From NCBI GenBank assembly GCA_964500965.1, contig CAZCQZ010000019.1, positions 1 through 35,353 on the forward strand: a stretch of 35,353 nt of DNA, in the 5' to 3' direction. Position numbers and translations under genes: made by a program. Shown in pieces: positions 24,906 through 32,160 of the stretch. The stretch comes from JAISGQ01 sp964500965. Lineage in GTDB: Bacteria > Bacillota > Clostridia > Oscillospirales > Acutalibacteraceae. Under the pieces are notes generated by a model. It made no database searches and had not been told where the DNA came from. It worked only from the letters and a program-made list of their open reading frames with translations. Position 1 is the first letter of the stretch. The number at the start of each line of letters is the position of its first letter.

Positions 24906-25072
24906 TAAGTGTGCCTTGCGGCACGATAAGCACACCTTCGGTGCGTGAAGTGATGCTGCGCATCGTGAAGTGCCTGCGGGCGTGGGTGGCACACTTAACT
25001 TCGCTTCGTGCGTAAGCACGATACTTCACTATGCCGTAGGCATAACTTCACTTGGCAAAGCCAAACTTCACT
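24906..25072. repeat. Array of short hairpins separated by heptamer GTGAAGT / ACTTCAC
   Basis: About 167 bases built of tiny hairpins with short loops: GTGCC-TTGC-GGCAC (24911-24924), CACC-TTC-GGTG (24933-24943), GATGC-TGC-GCATC (24952-24964), GCC-TGCG-GGC (24972-24981), CGTGC-GTAA-GCACG (25007-25020), TATGCC-GTA-GGCATA (25030-25044), TTGGC-AAA-GCCAA (25052-25064). Between them stands a heptamer: GTGAAGT at 24945 and 24965, then its complement ACTTCAC at 25023, 25045 and 25065, with variant ACTTCGC at 24998. Period is 20-22 bases. The array ends about 18 bases before the four-helix-bundle start. Not a CRISPR: repeat too short, no spacers. Confidence 0.85.
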
Positions 25073-25090
25073 AAATCAAGAGGTGCCATT

Positions 25091-25444
25091 ATGTCTGAAA
25101 GCAAATTAAAAACCCTGTCTATTGATTTTGCGGTTTCTATTATTAACCTTGTAAAATCTCTCAAAGAAAAGCGAGAATCCATCATCTCCAATCAAATCGG
25201 GAAAAGCGGCACGTCTATCGGTGCAAATATCCGTGAAGCCCAGTATGCACACGGTAAAGCAGACTTTATCGCCAAGCTTCAGATTGCACTCAAAGAAGCA
25301 AATGAAACCGGTTATTGGTTAGAGCTACTGTTCAAAACAAATTATATATCCGAAAACGAATATAAGGCTCTCGATTCTGTATGCACAAGTATTCGTGTTA
25401 TGCTGATTTCCTCTATCAATACCGCAAAGGAAAATGCGAAATAA
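25091..25444 (+). CDS. S23-type four-helix-bundle protein
   Basis: A 117-residue all-helical protein of the family first found in 23S rRNA intervening sequences and related to the Avd accessory protein of diversity-generating retroelements. Helix 1 contains SIDFAVSIINLVKSL; the family's central motif appears as QIGKSGTSIGANIREAQ, then DFIAKLQIALKEANETGYWLELL and a last helix ending in SINTAKENAK. Known relatives form basic pentameric barrels that may bind nucleic acid. The ATG at 25091 follows AGAGGTG; the ORF is open further upstream, but that part is the hairpin array. No promoter of its own is evident after the tRNA terminator. No reverse transcriptase or variable repeat is nearby, so it is not a DGR. 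Confidence 0.88.
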   Translation: MSESKLKTLSIDFAVSIINLVKSLKEKRESIISNQIGKSGTSIGANIREAQYAHGKADFIAKLQIALKEANETGYWLELLFKTNYISENEYKALDSVCTSIRVMLISSINTAKENAK

Positions 25445-25630
25445 AGACTTCAATAGATGGTTTACAGACTTATTTAGCAAACCGATATTGACCTTACAAC
25501 GCTCATAATCGAAAAAGACATCCGTCAAGTATCATCACACAATGGCTCTCGAAACCTTCTTATCCGAGAGAAAATGATTTGGTATACTTTTCGATTTTCT
25601 TTGCCTCATTTACGAACTGCTTAGCAATTC
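25445..25630. other. Non-coding stretch after the four-helix-bundle gene
   Basis: AT-rich sequence without a credible gene. On the minus strand, about 25561-25635 reads IRIAKQFVNEAKKIEKYTK followed by SFSLG and a stop, a short charged peptide that abuts the MITE-like repeat. It could be the remnant end of a lost gene, but it is too short to identify. Confidence 0.4.
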
Positions 25631-25740
25631 TTATACTAATTCCAAATAAGACGTATGGCATAAAAATCTTTCGCGTCAGTCAAGAAGCAAGACTTTCCTC
25701 TCGGATTTTTATTGACTTTCTAATTTGAAATTAGTATTAG
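25631..25740. mobile_element. MITE-like element
   Basis: About 110 bases bounded by imperfect 20-base terminal inverted repeats (left 25631-25650, right 25720-25739; 17 of 20 match) with core TACTAATTYCAAAT. Further inside, AAAAATC (from 25662) pairs with GATTTTT (to 25710), and AGTC...GACT pairs near the centre, so the whole element can fold into one long hairpin. No ORF. Copies elsewhere in the genome would confirm it. Confidence 0.65.
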
Positions 25741-25784
25741 GCAACAAAAACCGACTTGATTTGCAATACATCAATAGAATATTG

Positions 25785-25821
25785 AAAAAATCCCATTTCA
25801 GGAAACCTGAAATGGGATTTT

Positions 25822-25822
<1 letters not shown>
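25785..25822 (-). terminator. Terminator of the tRNA-Asp/tRNA-Thr transcript
   Basis: A 17 bp stem with a 3-base loop (AAATCCCATTTCAGG and its complement) starts at the last base of tRNA-Thr on the minus strand and ends in a run of T. Confidence 0.93.
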
Positions 25823-25897
<75 letters not shown>

Positions 25898-25902
25898 ATA
25901 TT

Positions 25903-25979
25903 TGGCGACCCAGAACGGACTCGAACCGTCGACCTCTAGCGTGACAGGCTAGCGTTCTAACCAGCTGAACTACTGGGCC
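25903..25979 (-). tRNA. tRNA-Asp (anticodon GTC)
   Basis: On the minus strand: acceptor GGCCCAG / CTGGGTC (one G-T pair), anticodon stem CTAGC/GCTAG around CTGTCAC (anticodon GTC, reads GAC/GAU), T loop GGTTCGAGTCC, encoded CCA. It lies 5 bases before tRNA-Thr in the same transcript. Confidence 0.97.
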
Positions 25980-26020
25980 GTGGCCCTTGCCGGAGACTTA
26001 AAGCCTCAAGCGACTTTGTT

Positions 26021-26049
26021 ATTATATATTGGGTTTCGCCAAATGTCAA
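26021..26049 (-). promoter_or_regulatory. Promoter of the tRNA-Asp/tRNA-Thr operon
   Basis: On the minus strand TTGACA (26044-26049), 17-base spacer, TATAAT (26021-26026): exact consensus, as expected for a stable-RNA operon. Confidence 0.92.
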
Positions 26050-26086
26050 GTATTATTTTGCCGTTTTTCAAACTTTATATAAAATT

Positions 26087-26563
26087 TTACGCAAGAAGTG
26101 CGTTAACCTCAGACGATGAGTCGATACAAAGAGATACACAGAGACACATCAGCTCGTCCTCCTTGCGGCAGGCTTCAAGCACATAAGTCTCACCCCAGGA
26201 AAACCATTTCTTCCCGTGGGTCATGACAAGCCCCTCACGGGCAGTGAGCAAGCGGTAATCGCCTTTGATATAATCACCGTCAAGCTTCCAGCCGCTTTTG
26301 GTCATCTCATATTTAACACCTGTTGCGATGTTCTTCTTTTTGACCGTCTCAAAGGAAACACCGTTAACCAGAATTTCAAATTTCGTGCCGAAAATGCCGC
26401 TTTTTTTCCGAATTTCCGCGGCAAATGTTCCGGTGTTTGTATACAGCTCCAGGGCGTCGCCGGAAAGCAGCGAGCCTTTCACAGTCCAAACGTGGCGCTT
26501 ATATTCATCTGTGACTTCAAATTCCTGAGATTTTATCAGCGTATTCTGAGTTATATACAGCAT
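26087..26563 (-). CDS. LURP-one-related (Tubby-like barrel) protein
   Basis: A 158-residue soluble protein resembling the LURP-one-related family (DUF567, YxjI type), which has the beta-barrel fold of Tubby C-termini and scramblases. Supporting features are the early IKSQEFEVTDEYKRHVWTVKG, then ALELYTNTGTFAAEIRKKSGIFGTKFEI (DUF567-type short strands; quoted parts LELYTNTGTF, AAEIRKKSG), and the later WKLDGDYIKGDYRLL. The molecular role of bacterial members is unknown. AAAGGGG lies 7 bases upstream of its ATG, inside the end of the preceding gene, whose stop is 2 bases before this start: a coupled pair with the YcxB-like membrane protein. Confidence 0.75.
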   Translation of the reverse strand: MLYITQNTLIKSQEFEVTDEYKRHVWTVKGSLLSGDALELYTNTGTFAAEIRKKSGIFGTKFEILVNGVSFETVKKKNIATGVKYEMTKSGWKLDGDYIKGDYRLLTAREGLVMTHGKKWFSWGETYVLEACRKEDELMCLCVSLCIDSSSEVNALLA

Positions 26564-26565
26564 GG

Positions 26566-27168
26566 CTATGCCCCTTTCTGTTCTCTGACTTTATCCGACA
26601 AACTGCGCTTACTCTTTATCGTAAGCTTCACCCGATTAAGCTCCTCGCCGTAAAGCACCCTTGTGGGCAAATACATCAACGCACCGATTTTCGGCACAAT
26701 CAGGTAGCCGTAATAATCTTCGATAACCTCGGCAATATCGTCATAGTCAAGATAGCTTTCGTTGCTTGGGGTCATTATGTGGATTTTTTCTCCGAATGTA
26801 TATGTGCAGAGAGACGCACGATATTGCAATCCTCGCCGCACATGGACAAGCATATTTTTTCTGCGCACCACCAGATACACTATACCCGTAGTTGCCACTG
26901 TTATTGCGCCGATAACCAGAATTACGGTTACAAGCCTGACCTGTGACGGCGTAAGGTCAATCCAGCCGCCGGCTCTCATAATTCTGATATACCACCAGAT
27001 AAACAGATATGTCGCAAATGGCAGCAGCGTAAGAAAAATTATGAAAACTATTCTTCGCTGCTGTCCCTTTTTTCGCTTGCCGAAATATGTTTTCTCAGCC
27101 CTGTAAATATCATCGGGCGTCAACGACACTGTAACGCGAACATCTTCGCAGTGCCCGTTATGCTCCAT
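26566..27168 (-). CDS. YcxB-like membrane protein
   Basis: A 200-residue protein with two transmembrane helices (about 41-62, IVFIIFLTLLPFATYLFIWW; about 82-104, LVTVILVIGAITVATTGIVY). The C-terminal cytosolic beta-rich domain has the YcxB-type pattern: YTFGEKIHIMTPSNESYLDYDDI, then YGYLIVPKIGALMYLPTR (parts of one continuous region). Function is unknown. GGGAGG lies 9 bases before the ATG. It follows glyQS by 56 bases and is translationally linked to the LURP-one-related gene. Confidence 0.72.
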   Translation of the reverse strand: MEHNGHCEDVRVTVSLTPDDIYRAEKTYFGKRKKGQQRRIVFIIFLTLLPFATYLFIWWYIRIMRAGGWIDLTPSQVRLVTVILVIGAITVATTGIVYLVVRRKNMLVHVRRGLQYRASLCTYTFGEKIHIMTPSNESYLDYDDIAEVIEDYYGYLIVPKIGALMYLPTRVLYGEELNRVKLTIKSKRSLSDKVREQKGA

Positions 27169-27224
27169 CGGTCAACCTCCCGGAAACGCCTGCTTTCAAG
27201 CATTACATTGATTCGGAATCGGTG

Positions 27225-28604
27225 TTAAAATGATATTTTAGAGCTGATATATGTAACGAGGTCATCAATCTTGATTCTCTCCTGCTCCATCGTATCACGG
27301 TCACGAACTGTAACACAGCCGTCGGTTTCGGACGCAAAGTCAAAGGTAATGCAGAAAGGAGTACCTACTTCGTCCTGACGGCGGTATCTCTTACCGATTG
27401 AGCCTGTTTCGTCAAAGTCTGTCATAAAATAGCCGCTGAGCTTATTGCGAACTTCCATTGCCTTGTCGGAAAGCTTCTTGGACAAAGGCAGTACAGCCGC
27501 CTTGTAAGGCGCAATTGCGGGATTGAGATGCAGAACGGTACGAACGTCGTTCTTTTCCGCATCAATAACTTCCTCGTCATATGCTTCGCAGAGCAGGGCA
27601 AGAACGGTACGGTCAAGTCCGTAGGTTGATTCGATAATATAGGGAATAAACTTTTCGTTTGTTGCAGGATCAAGATAATCCATCTTCTGACCGCTGTACT
27701 CCTGATGACGGGTAAGGTCAAAGTTTGTTCTGTTGTGAGTGCCGTTTATCTCGCCCCAGCCAAAGGGGAACAAAAATTCAATATCACAAGCCGCCTTTGC
27801 ATAGTGAGCAAGCTTCTCGTGGTCATGGTATCTGAGGTGCTCGGTGGGAATGCCCAAATCCTCGTAATACTTTCTGCCGTATTCCTTGAAGTATTCGTAC
27901 AGCTCGGTATCCGTACCTTCCTTGCAGAAGGTCTGGAATTCCATCTGCTCAAACTCGATTGTGCGGAAAGTGAAGTTGCCGGGGGTGATTTCGTTTCTGA
28001 ATGCCTTACCTATCTGACCGATTGAGAACGGCAGCTTCGCACGCATTGAACGCTGAACATTGAGGAAGTTTACATACTCACCCTGAGCGTTTTCCGGGCG
28101 AAGATAAATAATGCTTTTGCTGTCGTTGGTTACGCCTCTGAACGTCTGGAACATCAGGTTAAATTCGCGAATATCGGTAAAATTGTGCTTTCCGCAGTGA
28201 GGGCAGGGAATGGAATGAGCCTTGATATACTCAAACATTTCCTCCTTTGTCATACCGTCTGCGTGAGCATCGGGGTCAAAATCATCAATAAGGTTATCGG
28301 CTCTGTGGCGCATTTTGCACTCCTTGCAGTCAAGGAGCGGGTCTGAAAAGCTTGCAACATGACCGCTTGCTTCCCATACACGGGAATTCATGAGAATATC
28401 CGCATCAACTTCAAAGCTGTTATGTCTCTCCTGAATAAATCTCTTTCTCCATGTATCCTTTACATTGTTTTTCAAGCGTGCACCCAAAGGACCGTAATCC
28501 CAGGTGTTTGCAAGACCGCCGTAAATTTCGGAGCCGGGGAATATAAAGCCTCTGTTTTTACAGAGAGCCACGATTTTTTCCATTGATTTTTCAGTGTTAA
28601 GCAT
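27225..28604 (-). CDS. glyQS: Glycyl-tRNA synthetase, homodimeric type
   Basis: Class IIa synthetase that charges tRNA-Gly; single-chain alpha2 form rather than the alpha2beta2 form. The 459 residues begin with KNRGFIFPGSEIYGGLANTW (motif-1 area). The zinc-site insertion has CKECKMRH and CPHCGKHNF. Motif 2 is FRNEITPGNFTFRTIEFEQME (in part: FRNEITPGN), and motif 3 is YIIESTYGLDRTVLALL. The C-terminal anticodon-binding domain ends with the DEVGTPFCITFDFASE region. ATG at 28604 follows GAGG; the TTG 9 bases upstream is less likely. It starts 24 bases after the lipoprotein stop, so it is read from the lipoprotein promoter; no T-box was seen. Confidence 0.97.
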   Translation of the reverse strand: MLNTEKSMEKIVALCKNRGFIFPGSEIYGGLANTWDYGPLGARLKNNVKDTWRKRFIQERHNSFEVDADILMNSRVWEASGHVASFSDPLLDCKECKMRHRADNLIDDFDPDAHADGMTKEEMFEYIKAHSIPCPHCGKHNFTDIREFNLMFQTFRGVTNDSKSIIYLRPENAQGEYVNFLNVQRSMRAKLPFSIGQIGKAFRNEITPGNFTFRTIEFEQMEFQTFCKEGTDTELYEYFKEYGRKYYEDLGIPTEHLRYHDHEKLAHYAKAACDIEFLFPFGWGEINGTHNRTNFDLTRHQEYSGQKMDYLDPATNEKFIPYIIESTYGLDRTVLALLCEAYDEEVIDAEKNDVRTVLHLNPAIAPYKAAVLPLSKKLSDKAMEVRNKLSGYFMTDFDETGSIGKRYRRQDEVGTPFCITFDFASETDGCVTVRDRDTMEQERIKIDDLVTYISSKISF

Positions 28605-28628
28605 CGCTTTCAACCTCGCTTTTTATTG

Positions 28629-29462
28629 TCATATAAATGCAAATACCGAGAATACATATGAAACGGTGTTTTCGCCGTATGTGACGTTAACCGTATAAAT
28701 GTAATCTCCGGCTGCGTTTTCCGGAATATTGAGTTTGCCGCCTACAGGCTCAATCTGTGCAGGTACAGAGCCCTCCTCGGTTGTTCTGTAGGAAACGGAA
28801 TAGCTGTCGGGCGTCATGCTGAACTGGAGTGAAACGGTTTCACCGCAACGAACGCTGACCACCGCGCCGAGATTTTCGCTCAGCACTTCCTCCGCCGTTC
28901 CGTAGGAATAACTCTGACCGTTCCACGTTACATTCGTTGCCGCGGCAAGTGAGCTTTCCGCACCGCAGTTGACAACAAGGCGCGGCAGATTTATTATGCC
29001 GAGAGCATCGCTGCTCACCTCGGAGCGCATGATTTTAACCGCCTGAGCATAAGCCTGAACGGGACTTGTTTCGGTAACGGACGAGCCGAACCACACCTGT
29101 ACCGTATCGCCTGCGGCAAGTGAAAGGTGGCTGTAAGCCTCCTCCGAATCCTCCTTGCCGATAGCTGTTTTCAAATCGACCGTAACGGTCGCTTTCTGAT
29201 ATTTTTGCTGTCCGCTCGCTTCATCGGTCACTTCAGCCTCGACAAGCATTGTAGCACTGTCCGAGGTGATTGAAATTCCGGTTATCTTGCCGACTATATC
29301 AGGCTCGACATTAGTTGGTATTGCCGAGCCGCTCGTTACTACTACCGAGCCGCTTGTCAGCGGAGGCTGAGATGTATCCGAGCCGTCACATGAGCATGAC
29401 GGTGCTATAAGTGCAATAAGCAAAACGAGAACAAGCAACAAAATCGGTGTTACCTTTCTCAT
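28629..29462 (-). CDS. DUF3221-like lipoprotein
   Basis: A secreted lipoprotein of 277 residues. The signal peptide ends in the lipobox APSC (ILLLVLVLLIALIAPSC, Cys about 23). A Ser/Thr/Gly spacer leads into a domain like DUF3221/YobA (about 55-145: DIVGKITGISITSDSATMLV, then a GDTVQVWFGSSVTETSP strand). The second half is a separate beta-rich domain (about 160-277). Function unknown; members sit on the outer face of the membrane. ATG at 29462 follows AAGGAGG by 9 bases. It heads the operon lipoprotein-glyQS-YcxB-like-LURP, an odd partner for a tRNA synthetase. Confidence 0.8.
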   Translation of the reverse strand: MRKVTPILLLVLVLLIALIAPSCSCDGSDTSQPPLTSGSVVVTSGSAIPTNVEPDIVGKITGISITSDSATMLVEAEVTDEASGQQKYQKATVTVDLKTAIGKEDSEEAYSHLSLAAGDTVQVWFGSSVTETSPVQAYAQAVKIMRSEVSSDALGIINLPRLVVNCGAESSLAAATNVTWNGQSYSYGTAEEVLSENLGAVVSVRCGETVSLQFSMTPDSYSVSYRTTEEGSVPAQIEPVGGKLNIPENAAGDYIYTVNVTYGENTVSYVFSVFAFI

Positions 29463-29493
29463 AGGGAGAATCCTCCTTAATTTATTACAGTTC

Positions 29494-29522
29494 ATTATAT
29501 CAAATTATTAACAAAATGTAAA
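29494..29522 (-). promoter_or_regulatory. Promoter of lipoprotein-glyQS operon
   Basis: On the minus strand TTTACA (29517-29522), 17-base spacer, TATAAT (29494-29499), 32 bases before the start codon. Divergent from the QueG-like promoter. Confidence 0.82.
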
Positions 29523-29546
29523 TGGATATTTTTTCACAGAAAATAG

Positions 29547-29574
29547 TTGGATTTTTCATAATTTGTGTTATAAT
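29547..29574 (+). promoter_or_regulatory. Promoter of the QueG-like gene
   Basis: TATAAT (29569-29574) with TTGGAT (29547-29552) at a 16-base spacing. Confidence 0.65.
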
Positions 29575-29637
29575 AGCTAAAAGACTTTAGTTACGCACGA
29601 TAAAAATAAGTATTATTTCTTAAAAGGGGTGACAGCC

Positions 29638-30435
29638 GTGACGGGCTTACTGTCAATCATAATGAACGCAAACAACTTATACGACTTCGGTGTATGCGAT
29701 TATTCGCTGATTGAGGGTCGGCTCCTCAACTGCATGGCAAAGGGCAGGCTTCCGAAAGAGGCAAAGGCGGTAATTTCGGTGCTGTTCCCCTACAAGGTGC
29801 CCGTTGAAAAGGGAAATCTCTCCCTTTATGCCGCCGTACCTGATTATCACGAGATAGCAGGTCACATGCTTGAAAACGCCTGCAACGCACTGCGCAACGC
29901 ATTTCCGGAGCATGAATTTGTCTGGTTTATCGACAATTCCCCCATTCCGGAGGTTTACACCGCTTCTCTGTGCGGTCTTGGAATGATTGGCGATAACGGT
30001 CTGCTGATAAACAGCCGCTACGGTACATACTGCTTTATCGGTGAAATAGTCACAAATCTTGAAGTGCCATTTACCGGCAGTGAGGCTTCATACTGCGAAC
30101 ACTGCGGCTCTTGCAGAAAAGCCTGTCCGGGCAAGGCGCTTTGCGAAAGCGGCTTTGTCCGTGACAACTGCATTTCCTATATAACTCAGAAAAAGGGTAT
30201 ACTTACCGAGCTTGAAATCGCACTTATCCGCAAAAACGGCTCTGTGTGGGGCTGTGACACCTGTCAGGACGTATGCCCTCACAATGTCGGTGCGGAGAAC
30301 ACGTATATCGAGGCTTTCCTGAGACGGGCTAATCCCGATGTTAAGGAAAACGATTTGGCCGACGCTTCCGACCGCGCCTATATGTGGCGCGGAAAGAATG
30401 TTATCAAAAGAAATATGGATATTTTCAAGGATTAA
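29638..30435 (+). CDS. QueG-like double [4Fe-4S] protein
   Basis: A 265-residue protein resembling the core of epoxyqueuosine reductase QueG, the cobalamin- and iron-sulfur-dependent enzyme of the last step of queuosine synthesis. The N-terminal part has PEAKAVISVLFPYKVPV-like (LPKEAKAVISVLFPYKVP), and CGLGMIGDNGLLINSRYGTY is the QueG LG.IG.N loop. Two ferredoxin-type clusters follow: CEHCGSCRKACPGKAL and CDTCQDVCPHN, with one further Cys (RDNCISYITQKKG). It is about 100 residues shorter than QueG and lacks its C-terminal helical region. GTG at 29638 is chosen because AAAAGGGG fits it at 8 bases; an earlier GTG overlaps that site. Confidence 0.83.
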   Translation: MTGLLSIIMNANNLYDFGVCDYSLIEGRLLNCMAKGRLPKEAKAVISVLFPYKVPVEKGNLSLYAAVPDYHEIAGHMLENACNALRNAFPEHEFVWFIDNSPIPEVYTASLCGLGMIGDNGLLINSRYGTYCFIGEIVTNLEVPFTGSEASYCEHCGSCRKACPGKALCESGFVRDNCISYITQKKGILTELEIALIRKNGSVWGCDTCQDVCPHNVGAENTYIEAFLRRANPDVKENDLADASDRAYMWRGKNVIKRNMDIFKD

Positions 30436-30458
30436 CGGGGCTTTTAAAGCCCCGTTAA
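30432..30458. terminator. Palindrome over both stop codons, QueG-like / ABC-F
   Basis: TTAACGGGGC (30432-30441) and GCCCCGTTAA (30449-30458) form a 10 bp stem with a 7-base loop. The TAA stops of both converging genes lie in its arms (30433-30435 and, on the minus strand, 30455-30457). T-tracts are short, so efficiency is uncertain. Confidence 0.75.
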
Positions 30459-32047
30459 CTATTTATCTTATATTCCAGATATTCATCATAGGTGCAGGCT
30501 TTGTCAATAACGCCGTCCTCGGTTATTTCGATTATTCTGTTGGCGATTGTTCCCATAAATTCGTGGTCGTGAGATGAGAACAGAACCACGCCCTTAAAGC
30601 TTTCAACGCCTTTGTTTACGGCGGTTATGGCTTCAAGGTCAAGGTGGTTTGTAGGCTGGTCGAGGACAAGGACGTTAGAGCCGAAAAGCATCATACGGCT
30701 TAGCATACAGCGCACCTTTTCTCCGCCGGAAAGCACCTTGACAGGCTTTAAAACCTCGTCACCGGAGAAAAGCATTTTTCCGAGGAAACCTCGCAGATAG
30801 GTCTGGGTCTGGTCTTTTGACCACTGAGAAAGCCACTCCACAAGATTCATGTCGCAATCGTCGAAAAACTCGGAGTTATCTCTGGGCAGGTAGCTTTGGG
30901 TTGTTGATACGCCCCATGTAAAAGTGCCCTCGTCAGGCTCTATTTCCTCAAACAGAATTTTAAACAGCGTTGTCATGGCAAGGTCGTTTTCCGCAATGAA
31001 AGCAACCTTGTCTGTTTTATTAAGGGCAAAGCTTACGTTGTTGAGTATCTTAACGCCGTCAATGGTTTTGGAAATACCGTTGACACGGAGAATTTCCTTG
31101 CCCGGCTCTCTGTCCATATTAAAGCCCACAAAGGGGTATCTGCGTGTTGAGCAGGGCAGTTCTTCAACGCTGAGCTTTTCAATAAGCTTTCTCCTTGCCG
31201 TTGCCTGCTTTGCCTTTGATTTGTTGGCGGAAAAGCGTGATACAAAGTTTTGCAATTCGGCTATTTTCTCATTTGCCTTTCTGTGCTGGTCTGCAAGAAG
31301 CCGCTGTATGAGCTGGCTTGATTCGTACCAGAAGTCGTAGTTACCCACGAAAATTTTAATGCTGTTGTAATCTATATCACAAATATGAGTACAGACGTTG
31401 TTCAAAAAGTGACGGTCGTGAGATACCACAAGCACAGTTCCGGGATAGTCCATGAGAAATTCTTCAAGCCACTGTATGCTCTTTATGTCAAGGTGGTTTG
31501 TAGGCTCGTCAAGGAGCAGGATTTCGGGCTGTCCGAAAAGTGCCTGTGCAAGCAGGATTTTGACCTTGGCGGCATCGGGTACGCTGCTCATAAGGCTCTG
31601 CTCGTCAAGGTCATCAAGACCTAAGCCGCGGAGAAGCTTAATTGCATCGGTTTCTGCGTCCCAGCCGCCCATTTCGGCAAATTCGCCCTCCAAAACGGAG
31701 GCTCTGTCGCCGTCCTCATCGGTGAAATCCTCCTTGGCGTAGAGGGCTTCCCTTTCTTTCATAACATCGTAAAGATGACGGTTGCCTATTATTACCGTGT
31801 CGAGAACGGTATAATCGTTAAACGCGAAGTGGTCCTGCTTGAGTACCGACATTCTGGTGTTTTCTGGTATAATAACCTCACCTGTTGACGGCTCAAGCTC
31901 GCCTGAAAGTATACGCAGAAAGGTGGATTTGCCTGCGCCGTTTGCACCTATTATGCCGTAGCAGTTGCCGGGCATGAATTTTAAATTTACATCTTTAAAA
32001 AGATTTGAGCCGGAAAAAGCAAGACTTAAATTTGTTACGGTAATCAT
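30455..32047 (-). CDS. ykpA: ABC-F ATPase, YkpA/YbiT type
   Basis: Cytoplasmic ABC-F protein (530 residues) that acts on ribosomes rather than in transport. NBD1 has an intact Walker A (GANGAGKST, about 34) and Walker B (ILLLDEPTNHLD, about 180), but its signature is degenerate (SSVPDAAKVKILL). A charged linker (about 245-310) follows. In NBD2 the Walker A has lost its lysine (FIAENDLAMTTLF), the signature LSGGEKVR is intact, and Walker B reads LVLDQPTNHLD, with Gln for the catalytic Glu. One of two ATP sites is therefore probably inactive. Resembles B. subtilis YkpA. GAAAGGG precedes the ATG. No drug-resistance role can be inferred. Confidence 0.92.
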   Translation of the reverse strand: MITVTNLSLAFSGSNLFKDVNLKFMPGNCYGIIGANGAGKSTFLRILSGELEPSTGEVIIPENTRMSVLKQDHFAFNDYTVLDTVIIGNRHLYDVMKEREALYAKEDFTDEDGDRASVLEGEFAEMGGWDAETDAIKLLRGLGLDDLDEQSLMSSVPDAAKVKILLAQALFGQPEILLLDEPTNHLDIKSIQWLEEFLMDYPGTVLVVSHDRHFLNNVCTHICDIDYNSIKIFVGNYDFWYESSQLIQRLLADQHRKANEKIAELQNFVSRFSANKSKAKQATARRKLIEKLSVEELPCSTRRYPFVGFNMDREPGKEILRVNGISKTIDGVKILNNVSFALNKTDKVAFIAENDLAMTTLFKILFEEIEPDEGTFTWGVSTTQSYLPRDNSEFFDDCDMNLVEWLSQWSKDQTQTYLRGFLGKMLFSGDEVLKPVKVLSGGEKVRCMLSRMMLFGSNVLVLDQPTNHLDLEAITAVNKGVESFKGVVLFSSHDHEFMGTIANRIIEITEDGVIDKACTYDEYLEYKINS

Positions 32048-32160
32048 ATTCTGACCCTTTCAAAAATGATAATTGTATGATATACTTTTGCAGGAACTAT
32101 AATAACATTATTGACGGCAAATTTGAATATCCCGAAGAAAATTCGCCGTTATGAACTTAA

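Noticed and set aside
24906..25072. CRISPR array
   Set aside because: The constant unit is only 7 bases, flips orientation midway, and the intervening pieces are 13-15 base hairpins rather than about 30-base unique spacers; no cas genes.
25091..25444. Diversity-generating retroelement (Avd-like protein)
   Set aside because: No reverse transcriptase, template repeat or variable repeat is present; only the four-helix-bundle fold is shared.
25445..25726. Open plus-strand frame running into the MITE
   Set aside because: No start codon with a ribosome-binding site, low-complexity translation, and it stops inside the terminal repeat.
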